DNA from: Lentinula raphanica
Taxonomy: Eukaryota; Basidiomycota; Agaricomycetes; Agaricales; Omphalotaceae
NCBI GenBank assembly: GCA_027919835.1
Contig: JANVFP010000028.1
Location: 124,001-188,000, forward strand
Reading direction: 5' to 3'
Length of the DNA stretch: 64,000 nt
A model generated the notes under the pieces. The model worked only from the letters and a program-made list of their open reading frames with translations, was not told the DNA's origin and made no database searches. Made by a program: the position numbers and the translations under genes. Shown here piece after piece: positions 54,861-64,000 of the stretch; position 1 is the stretch's first letter; each line of letters starts with the position of its first letter.

Positions 54861-57800
54861 CAGCTGATACTGTAAAGCTTTTGTAAAAAGACCTGATGAG
54901 TTATCCAGGAGCTTTTAAAAATAGTTGTGACGACACAGAGGGGGCTCCGGAAATGGCTCCGGGGGGTGGCCATGCCTGTCACCACCTGTCACATCTAGCC
55001 TATATTTACTGTTTTGGGTAATTAATAATTACCCAGATATTAAATAAGCGGTATATTTGTAAAAAATCCTGATAAACTATAAAAATTCAAAAAAACCCAA
55101 AAAAACCTAATTAGGTCAAATTGGGGTATGTAAACAAAATAGCCTTATATGGTAAAAAATGCTGTAGGATCTATCTAGGTGCTAAAAATAGCCAAAAAAA
55201 TCACTAAAAATGCTAAAAATATGTAGGGATGGTATATAGCCTATTGCAGATCCAGGCATCCGAAAATTACCAAAAAAGGAAATTTTTGATGATGATGTCA
55301 TCTTGTAGCAAAAAATCTGAAAAAAATCCTAAAAATAGTCAAAAAATTCAGGGGTGCCTTGTTGGCCCTGAAAATGCAAAATAAAAAAAAATACGCGACA
55401 AGTGAAAATTTTTGTTACTCCAAATCATACCAAATCCCACTATATAGTCAGTATATATAATGTATATGCTATATTTAGCATCCTAGTACCCTCATTGGGC
55501 TAAAAATAGAACTTAATCTCATCTGGTAGCAAAAAATCTGAAAAAATCATAAAAAATACTCAAAAAATTTAGAGGTGCCTCATTGGCCCTGAAAATGCAA
55601 AATAAAAAATTTTACACGACACAATTGAAAAACAACATCATTCCAAATCTTATCAAATTTACTATATAGTTAGTATATATTATGTATATACTATTTATAG
55701 CATCCCTAGTCCCCTCAATCACTTATATCACTCAAGAATCCTACCAAACTGACAACATTGAGTAAATCTAATGTACATGGTATTTTTAGCACACCTAGTA
55801 CCCTTAAAAACTCAGAACAATTTATATCACTCAATATGTTCAGTATACTTAGTACTCATCACATTTAACACACTAAAACTCGGAACAGTACTTATATGTA
55901 TCATACTTAACACAGTTGGCAATGAAAATACTCAAAACAGTGTTATCAGTCACTATACTTAACACACTTAACAGTCAAAAAGTTGGAATAATGTTACTTG
56001 ATATACATAACACACTCATTGTTATACTACAACACACTTATAACAACGAGTTTTGGGCGCTTATGAGTGCTTATTTGGTATTGTTGAGTCGAAATTCTTT
56101 AATAGCACCCTCAATAATTTTTGTGTGGGATTTATACTGTGTAAGGATGTTGTTTATATCATACTACACTTGATACAATTTGGAGAACTCAATATTACAG
56201 CCTGTGGGGCTGGCTATATTGTGATCTTTTGTAATATAACAGTGTTTTATGTAAATGTCAATGAATATGTCCATGTAATGCAAGTATACTGATTGTGGTT
56301 CATGAAGGAATCACTCCTACAGTCTACTAGAAGTGTCTGGACATGGTTCAGATACTTACTATGACTATTGGACTCTGTGATATACATGTACACTATAGAT
56401 GTCTACATCTGCATGTAACAATAGATGTCCTATTCAATGACCCCCATTACAGATCTCTTGGCTGTATCACATAGAGTTAGCATAGAATAGGTTGTAGGAT
56501 GACTCTTTCCATGACCCAGTAGCAGTTTGACTTCATAACATGGGTGTATGCATTGACATTTACATAAAACACTGTTATATCACAAAAGATCACAATATAG
56601 CCAGCCCCACAGGCTGTAATCTTGAGTTCTCCAAATTGTATCAAGTGTAGTATGATATAAACAACATCCTTATACAGTATAAACCTCACACAAAAATTAT
56701 TGAGTGTGCTATCAATGAATTTCGAGTCAAAAATACCAAATAAGCGCCCATAAGCGCCCAAAACTCGTTGTTATAAGTGTGTTGTACTGTACCGTTTCGA
56801 CCACATGTTCAGTCACGGGTCACACAGGCCCAAAATGAACAGTTCACAAGGGGGTGTCACCAGTCACCTAGGTCTGTGAACACTGTGACAACCAAAATTA
56901 AACAAAATTTTCTCAGTTGGTTGAAGGGTGTCTGGAAGGCTATTTTTCTTTGCCAATGCAATAAAACAATGCAGATGATGTTATTTTTGCTAGAGGTACT
57001 GAATATGAGTTGTGTAACCCCCAGTGAACAACTGTTCTTGGGGTTGTCACAGGTCATACAAAACTATGAACACTCAAAATACTGAACAGGGGGTGTCACC
57101 TGTCACATGGTGTGAACAAATGGTCGAAACGGTACAGTAGTATAACAATGAGTGTGTTATGTATATCAAGTAACATTGTTCCGACTTTTTGACTGTTAAG
57201 TATGTTAAGTATAGTGACTGATAACACTGTTTTGAGTATTTTCATTGCCAACTGTGTTAAGTATGATACATATAAGTACTGTTCCGAGTTTTAGTGTGTT
57301 AAATGTGATGAGTACTAAGTATACTGAACATATTGAGTGATATAAATTGTTCTGAGTTTTTAAGGGTACTAGGTGTGCTAAAAATACCATGTACATTAGA
57401 TTTACTCAATGTTGTCAGTTTGGTAGGATTCTTGAGTGATATAAGTGATTGAGGGGACTAGGGATGCTATAAATAGTATATACATAATATATACTAACTA
57501 TATAGTAAATTTGATAAGATTTGGAATGATGTTGTTTTTCAATTGTGTCGTGTAAAATTTTTTATTTTGCATTTTCAGGGCCAATGAGGCACCCCTAAAT
57601 TTTTTGAGTATTTTTTATGATTTTTTCAGATTTTTTGCTACCAGATGAGATTAAGTTCTATTTTTAGCCCAATGAGGGTACTAGGATGCTAAATATAGCA
57701 TATACATTATATATACTGACTATATAGTGGGATTTGGTATGATTTGGAGTAACAAAAATTTTCACTTGTCGCGTATTTTTTTTATTTTGCATTTTCAGGG

Positions 57801-58332
57801 CCAACAAGGCACCCCTGAATTTTTTGACTATTTTTAGGATTTTTTTCAGATTTTTTGCTACAAGATGACATCATCATCAAAAATTTCCTTTTTTGGTAAT
57901 TTTCGGATGCCTGGATCTGCAATAGGCTATATACCATCCCTACATATTTTTAGCATTTTTAGTGATTTTTTTGGCTATTTTTAGCACCTAGATAGATCCT
58001 ACAGCATTTTTTACCATATAAGGCTATTTTGTTTACATACCCCGATTTGACCTAATTAGGTTTTTTTGGGTTTTTTTGAATTTTTATAGTTTATCAGGAT
58101 TTTTTACAAATATACCGCTTATTTAATATCTGGATAATTATTAATTACCCAAAACAGTAAATATAGGTCAGATGTGACAGGTGGTGACAGGCATGCCCAC
58201 CCCCCGGAGCCATTTCCGGAGCCCCCTCTATGTCGTCACAACTATTTTCAAAAGCTCCTGGATAACTCATCAGGTCTTTTTACAAAAGCTTCACAGTATC
58301 CTGTGTTCGCGAAGCTCCTACAGCTACGGGTG
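54861..58332. mobile_element. Palindromic non-coding element, copy 2 (3.5 kb with nested MITE)
   Basis: Left end CAGCTGATACTGTAAAGC; right end is the inverse of CACCCGTAGCTGTAGGAGC. Arms of about 1.4 kb are inverse copies, meeting at a spacer near 56,275-56,530 that is inverted relative to copies 1 and 3. No target duplication is seen: the left flank is unrelated to the right flank, which enters a gypsy reverse transcriptase. Each arm holds the same short frame (MGAYGRLFGIF-like) next to the spacer. Confidence 0.85.
56787..57137. mobile_element. 351-bp MITE with TA target duplication, nested in copy 2
   Basis: Ends are CTGTACCGTTTCGACCA and its exact complement, flanked by TA on both sides (56,785-56,786; 57,138-57,139). 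The opposite arm (about 56,020) preserves the uninterrupted sequence. TA duplication points to a Tc1/mariner-type relative. The interior has repeated GGGGGTGTCACC and GAACA words. Confidence 0.9.
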
Positions 58333-59947
58333 TATGGTGATGGGTTTCACTAACGCCATACAAGACTTCCAGAGGTGTACCAATCACTCGTTGGAACAGG
58401 TACGAGAGTTCGCTAGTGTCTTTATTGACGATTGTGGTCTTAAAGGTCCTACGACGCGATACGAGGAACGAATGATCTACCCGGGAATTCGGAAGTTCAT
58501 TTGGGAGTATGTGGAACGAATGGACCTGCTTTTTGGGACGCTCGAAGAAACGGGAATCACGGCCTCGGGATCAAAAGCCGTGTTAGCGGCTTTCAGACTC
58601 AAAATTGTCGGGACCGTGGTAGCGTTGGAAGGGTGGATTATGGAGCCGTCAATGGTGCGGAAGATACTCGACTGGCCCATTCCAGGAAGCACGACCGAAG
58701 TGAGAGGATTCCTAGGAGTGGCAGGTGTAGGGAGGAGATGGATAGAGAAGTTCTCCATTATTGCGAAACCGCTGACCGCGCTTTTAAGGGATCTGTCCGA
58801 ACGCGAATTCGAATTTACAGGAGACGCGACCGTGGCATTTGAAGAGCTGAAGCACTGAATCTCCAGAGCCCCAGTGCTCATTGCTATAGACTACGAACTC
58901 GCGAGACAAATGGGCCAAAAGCCACGGAAAACTGACGAAGGGCTAGTAGTAGTGGCCGTGGATGGTTGTTATACCGGAGCAGGGTGGAGTTTGTATCAGG
59001 TTTGAGAACGACTGAAGCAACCAGCAGGGTTTGGATCGTGTACGTTTAGCGACCGAGAGCAGAACTACGGGCAACCCAAGACCGAGCTCTACAGCGTATA
59101 CCGGGCGTTCAAAGAGCTTAGACACCGAATATGGGGTATTCTTTTTCGTCTGGACCACGACGCCATTTCATTAGCGCAGATGCTGAAGACTCCAGATGAT
59201 GTACCTAACGCGCCGGTTTTACGATGGGTTACGTGGTGTAAGTTGTTCACGTTCGAGACTAATCATGTTCCAGCGGCCCAGCACAAAGTGGAAGATGGGT
59301 TGTCGAGGAGACCCAGAGCAGAGGGAGAAATAGTAGAGACGGAGGAAGGACAGGAGAAATTCTTGGACGGATTCATAGATCAGGTAGGCTGGATACGAGA
59401 ATACGAAAGGATGGTAAAGACACCGAAGGTCAGTCCTGAGTACATATGGGACCTATTGACCATCAGGTTCTCTACCCGCTTCGACAAGTCGTCCAAGGGG
59501 ATTACGACCGCGAATCCGGTAAAGTTGTCGTCCACCTTGTGCTTGGAACAATACGGAGCAAAGCTAGAGGGGGTGAAGTGCATAAGTATCGAGGAAGAGA
59601 ACTCTTTCTTCGAAATTTCATCTCTGAAGGTAGTATCGCAGATCGGATTGCAGCCGTTCAAAGAATTCTATCCGAGAAAGGTAGCAAGGAAGGAAGAAGG
59701 TCAAGTAATGATTGGGGACGAGGAAGTAAGTATGGAGTTTAGTGTGTTTGACGTGGGTGGCATAGAGGACTACGCGAACGTGGGAAGGGCAGGTAAGGAT
59801 CAATTGAAGGAGGATGACGGAGAAGACTTCTGGAAGGAAATTCGAGAATATCTGGAAAACGGTAAGGTGCCCAAGAGAATTCGGGATGAAAAAGGGAGAG
59901 TAGCTTTTTTTAAGAGAGCGCGAAGGTTTTTTTCTGAGGGACGGTAA
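58333..59947 (+). pseudogene. Ty3/gypsy pol fragment: reverse transcriptase and RNase H, decayed
   Basis: Starts abruptly inside the reverse transcriptase at the edge of palindromic copy 2. The catalytic FIDD box (VFIDDCGLKGP) and the thumb/connection motifs (GFLGVAGVGRRWI, FSIIAKPLTALLRD) are present. RNase H follows (VVAVDGCYTGAGW, FSDREQNYGQPKTELYSV, HVPAAQHKVEDGLSRR). In-frame TGA codons occur at 58,856-58,858 and 59,003-59,005, and a run of seven T at 59,927-59,933 marks a frameshift before the integrase. Gag, protease and the first part of RT are absent. No LTRs were recognised. Confidence 0.85.
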
Positions 59948-59954
59948 GATATGG

Positions 59955-61109
59955 ATGCTTCCAAAGAAGGGGAACGGGGCACTACCCAGGTTGGTGATCG
60001 AAGGAATTGGGAAGAGAGGGGAAATTATGGCGGTAGCCCACAATGAGGTAGGGCACCGAGGAAGAGATGCTACTTATCGACATGTTGCAGAACGATTCTA
60101 TTGGCCGAACTTGTTCGAGTCAGTTTCTTATTTCGTGCGGTCCTGCATCGAATGCCAGAAGTTGGCTAGGAACGTACCGCTTGTTCCAATGAACATATCC
60201 TGGCAGACTTCGATACTCCGACATTTCAATCTAGACAGCATTCATATGCCAATCGGGGCAGGAGGATTCAAATACATCATCCACGCTATTGAGCCTAACA
60301 TATTATGGCCGGAAGCTAAAGCCTTAAAGGTGTTGACGGCGAGTACAGTTGCCCGTTTCATCTATGAGCATCTAATTTGCAGGTTTGGATGTATCCCTGT
60401 TATTACCATGGACGCCGGACCCAAATTCCAAAAAGAGGTGAAAGAATTGCTGACGACTCAATACAGGTGCAAGATAGTCGTGTCCACACCCTATCATCCT
60501 CAGGGTAACGGAGTCGTGGAACGGGCTCACGTACCTCTCGTGGAAGCTATTGTGAAAGTGGCCGGCGACGCGATAGGAACGTGGCCGAGCTTGATCAATC
60601 CCGGATTGTTGGCTCTTAGGATAACCGCTTCGAGAGCTACAGGTTTCTCACCATATTTTCTGTTGTACGGAACTCATCCTGTTTTGTCTTTCGATGTCCA
60701 GGAAGTAACTTGGCAGATGCTCGACTGGGACTTAGTGGAAAACACAGTGGAACTGTTGGCGATTCGAATTCAGCAATTACAACGAAGAGACGCGAGTCTT
60801 AGGCTATCGTACGCGAGGATTCGGGCGACAAGACAACGAGCTATCGACGACCAATTAAGAAGACACGGTGGTCGATATGACTTTCACGAATACGAGGAAG
60901 GAATGTACGTGTGGCTACGAGAATCGCAACTCGAAACGCAGAAAGGGAACAAGACCGATTGGACCTACTCGGGACCCTACATTATACACGAGAAGACAGA
61001 GAACGGTGCTTTTATATTGCGGGAATTAGACGGTACAGTGATGCGAGGACATGCTAACACACAAAGGCTGCGACTTTTCTTTTTCAGACCCGACAACCAG
61101 ACACTATGA
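59955..61109 (+). CDS. Ty3/gypsy integrase, open 384-codon frame of a decayed pol
   Basis: Inserts retroelement cDNA into chromosomes. The zinc-binding HHCC motif is intact (His29, His34, Cys64, Cys67). The catalytic triad Asp94 (NLDSIHMP), Asp153 (TMDAGPKF) and Glu189 (GVVERAH) has the exact D, D35E spacing. The C-terminus carries a GPY/F-like module (WTYSGPYIIHEKTENGAFIL). No chromodomain was seen. The true N-terminus lies in the preceding frame across the poly-T frameshift, so the ATG at 59,955 is only the first Met after the lesion. Not expected to be made from an intact element. Confidence 0.85.
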   Translation: MLPKKGNGALPRLVIEGIGKRGEIMAVAHNEVGHRGRDATYRHVAERFYWPNLFESVSYFVRSCIECQKLARNVPLVPMNISWQTSILRHFNLDSIHMPIGAGGFKYIIHAIEPNILWPEAKALKVLTASTVARFIYEHLICRFGCIPVITMDAGPKFQKEVKELLTTQYRCKIVVSTPYHPQGNGVVERAHVPLVEAIVKVAGDAIGTWPSLINPGLLALRITASRATGFSPYFLLYGTHPVLSFDVQEVTWQMLDWDLVENTVELLAIRIQQLQRRDASLRLSYARIRATRQRAIDDQLRRHGGRYDFHEYEEGMYVWLRESQLETQKGNKTDWTYSGPYIIHEKTENGAFILRELDGTVMRGHANTQRLRLFFFRPDNQTL

Positions 61110-61602
61110 TCGAGAATTCCGACGAAACCCAAGACCCGACAGCTAAACGTGGTTGCAGGATGGCTGGAAACTCCTTATATGATGAGTGCTGCAAGATCAT
61201 TATTCGCTTTGAATCTTTCGCGCGAAGGAAACGAAGATGCCGACCGAAAGGGAAGCAGAATCTATTCCTTAGCCTCCTTCGATCTTCTTGCCTAATGGGC
61301 AAGATCGAATTTTCTTGGACTTCGAAGAAACAAGGACTTCGCGAGTTTCACTTCATAACCTATATTAGAGCAGTTTAATTTTTTTGCATTTATATTTCTA
61401 CTTCTACGGACCTCTTTCTTTCTTCCTTGCAACTGCTACCATGCCAGTCTTTAACCCTCTAGGAGCATCTTTAGACCAGATTTTTGCGAGATTGATCGAG
61501 ATAATCCTCCGGCGGAGCCACTGTCAGCAAGGGATGGAGGTTCGACCGCTGACGCTCGAGGAAATGAAGGTTTTGGAATACTTGACTCATGTAGGCTGGA
61601 TC
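61110..61602. other. Downstream of the gypsy integrase; no supported gene
   Basis: Short frames only (for example 61,441-61,617, starting MPVFNPLGASLDQ). A perfect LTR or polypurine tract was not found. The segment ends at palindromic copy 3. Confidence 0.4.
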
Positions 61603-64000
61603 CAGCTGATACTGTAAAACTTTTGCAAAAAGTACCGATAAGTTATCGGGTACCTATTGCAAATAGTTGTGATAACCCGGAGGGGGTCCCGGAAATGGCT
61701 CCGGGGGGTGGTCATGCCAGTCACCACCTGTCACATATGGCTTATATTTACTGTTTTGGGTAATTAATAATCATCCAGATATTAAATAAGCAGTACATTT
61801 TCAAAAAAACCCGAAAATTCATAAAAATTCATAAAACACCTAAAATGGCCTGATTAGGTCAGATCAGGATATGTAAGCAAATGACCTCATATGATAAAAA
61901 TTGATGTAGGGTCAATCTAGGTACTAAAAATAGCCCAAAAAATCACTAAAAATGCAAAAAGTATTTAGGGATGGTATAGAGCCTATTGCAGGCCCAGGCA
62001 TATCAAAATTACCAAAAAAGGTAAAAATTGATCATGATCTTATCTTGTAGCAAAAAATCTGAAAAAAATCCTAAAAATAGTCAAAAAATTCAGGGGTGCC
62101 TTGTTGGCCCTGAAAATGCAAAATAAAAAAAAATACGCAACAAGTGTAAAAATTTTCATCACTCCAAATCATTCTAAATCCACTATACAGTCAGTATATA
62201 TGATGTATATGCTATATTTAGCATCCTAGTACCTTTATTGGGCTAAAAATAGAACTTGATCTCATTTGATAGCAAAAAATCATAAAAAAATCATAAAAAA
62301 TACTCAAAAAATTCAGGGGTGCCTTATTGGCCCTGAAAATGCAAAATAAAAAAATTTACACGACACAATTGAAAAACAATATCACTCCAAATCATACCAA
62401 ATCCACTACACAGTCAGTATATATCATGTATATACTATTTATAGCACCTCTAGTACCTTCAATCACTCAGTATAGCTTATATCACTCGAGAATCATATCA
62501 GACTGACAACATTCAGTAAATATAATGTACATGATATTTTTAGCACACCTAGTAGTACCCTTAATGACTCAGAACAATTTATATTACTCAATATGTTCAG
62601 TACACTTAACACTCATCAAACCTCACATATGAAAACTCATAACAGTACTTATATGTATTATACTTAACATAGTTGACAATGAAAATACTCAAAACAGTAT
62701 TATTAGTCACTATACTTAACACACTTAACAGTCAAAAAGTCGGAACAATGTTACTTTATATACATAACACACTCATTGTTATACTATAACACACTTATAA
62801 CAACGAGTTTTGGGCGCTTATGGGCGCTTATTTGGTGTTTTTGAGTCGAAATTCATTAATAGCACACTCAATAATTTTTGTGTGGGCTCTATATTGTGTA
62901 AGGATGTTGTTTATATCATATTACACTTGATACAATTCGGTGAACTCAAGATTACAGCTTTTGGGACTGGCTATATTGTGATCTTTTGTGATATTACAGT
63001 GTTTTATGTAAATGTCAATGCATACACCCATGTTATGAAGTCAAACTGCTACTGGGTCATGAGAAGAGTCATCCTACAACCTATTCTATGCGAACTTTAT
63101 GTGATACAGCAAAGAGATCTGTAATGGGGGTCATTGAATATGACATCTATTGTTACATGTAAGTGTAGACATCTATAGTGTACATGAAACATGTACATGT
63201 ATATCACAGAGTCCAATAGTCATAGTGAGTATCTGAACCATGTCCAGACACTTCTAGTAGACTGTAGGAGTGATTCCCTCATGAACCACCATCAGTATAC
63301 TTGCATTACATGGACATATGCATTGACATTTACATAAAACACTGTTATATTTCAAAAGATCACAATATAGCCAACCCCACAGGTTGAATTTTCGAGTTCT
63401 CTGAATTGTATCTAGAAGAATATGATATAGACAACATCCTGACACAGTATAGAGCCCAGACAAACATTATTGAGTGTGCTATAATGATTTTCGACTCAAA
63501 AACACCAAATAAGCGCCCATAAGCGCCCAAAACTCGTTGTTATAAGTGTGTTATAGTATAACAATGAGTGTGTTATGTATATAAAGTAACATTGTTCCGA
63601 CTTTTTGACTGTTAAGTGTGTTAAGTATAATGACTGACAACACTGTTTTCAGTATTTTCATTGTCTACTGTGTTAAGTATAATACATATAAGTACTGTTA
63701 TGAGTTTTAGTGTGTTAGGTGTGATAAGTGCTAAGTGTACTGAACATATTGAGTAATATAAATTGTTCTAAGTTATCAAGAGTACTAGGTGTGCTAAAAA
63801 TATCATGTACAATATATTTACTCCCCAAATCATTCAGTTTGGTATGATTCTTGAGTGATATAAGCGATTAAGGGTACTAGGGGTGCTATAAATAGTATAT
63901 ACATGATATATACTGACTGTGTAGTGGATTTGGTATGATTTGGAGTGATGTTGTTTTTCAATTGTGTCGTGTAAATTTTTTTATTTTGCATTTTCAGGGC
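61603..64000. mobile_element. Palindromic non-coding element, copy 3, cut by the window end
   Basis: Left end CAGCTGATACTGTAAAACTT. The left arm matches copy 2 and the solo arm; the spacer lies at about 63,020-63,300; the right arm has begun and runs past the window edge. The spacer has the same orientation as copy 1. A 104-codon frame (62,810-63,124) spans the arm and spacer edge. Confidence 0.85.

Noticed and set aside
58181..58332. Start codon of the reverse transcriptase frame at 58,181
   Set aside because: The first 50 codons translate the arm of palindromic copy 2; homology to reverse transcriptase begins only after 58,333.

Overview
The window is nuclear DNA of a filamentous basidiomycete, almost certainly an Agaricomycete. 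The evidence is a pair of class I hydrophobin genes with the usual eight-cysteine pattern, short GT-AG introns (about 45-90 nt, often interrupting every gene), a TET/JBP-like dioxygenase of the kind carried by agaric mobile elements, a relic of a borosin-type peptide N-methyltransferase, and dense nested transposons. Nothing looks bacterial, viral or organellar. No tRNA or rRNA gene was recognised.

Layout. 1-3,090: decayed coding scraps; one is a paralogue of a segment at 15.7-15.95 kb. 3.1-5.6 kb: two tandem hydrophobin genes. 6.6-8.1 kb: a frameshifted kinase-like gene with a signal-peptide-like start. 8.1-18.4 kb: mostly nothing recognisable, except two truncated copies of the neighbouring bHLH gene. 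18.4-23.7 kb (minus): a five-exon gene for a 1,529-residue bHLH-zipper regulator whose loop is about 145 residues long. 23.7-26.0 kb: upstream and intergenic DNA.

26,056-39,454 is the most interesting part: a 13.4-kb DNA transposon with terminal inverted repeats (ends TATGACGTTCC), a 7-bp target duplication (CGGGCCA) and subterminal arrays of a 19-bp motif. It carries a charged unknown protein, a TET/JBP-like 2-oxoglutarate/Fe(II) dioxygenase, a BTB/POZ protein, and a protein with a helix-turn-helix and an integrase-like DDE core. BTB and DDE genes are divergent, only 78 bp apart. The element is probably dead: the DDE gene has an in-frame TAG, and the dioxygenase gene is split near its end by a gag-only LTR retrotransposon (LTRs of 714 and 731 bp, TSD CACCC). 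Just outside the right end lies a decayed borosin methyltransferase.

43.6-47.9 kb (minus): three unrecognised multi-exon genes with clean exon phases, one with a 272-bp MITE in an intron and one with GC-AG introns. 49.0-64.0 kb: a nest of non-coding, almost fully palindromic elements of about 3.1 kb (two complete copies, one cut by the window end, one fragment), themselves carrying younger MITEs, around a decayed Ty3/gypsy pol fragment (RT, RNase H, integrase). In two cases the opposite arm of a palindrome preserves the empty site, which fixes the MITE boundaries and target duplications.

Gene models come from hand splicing; every multi-exon model given with exon coordinates has a total coding length divisible by three. 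Family names rest on motif recognition without any database search.
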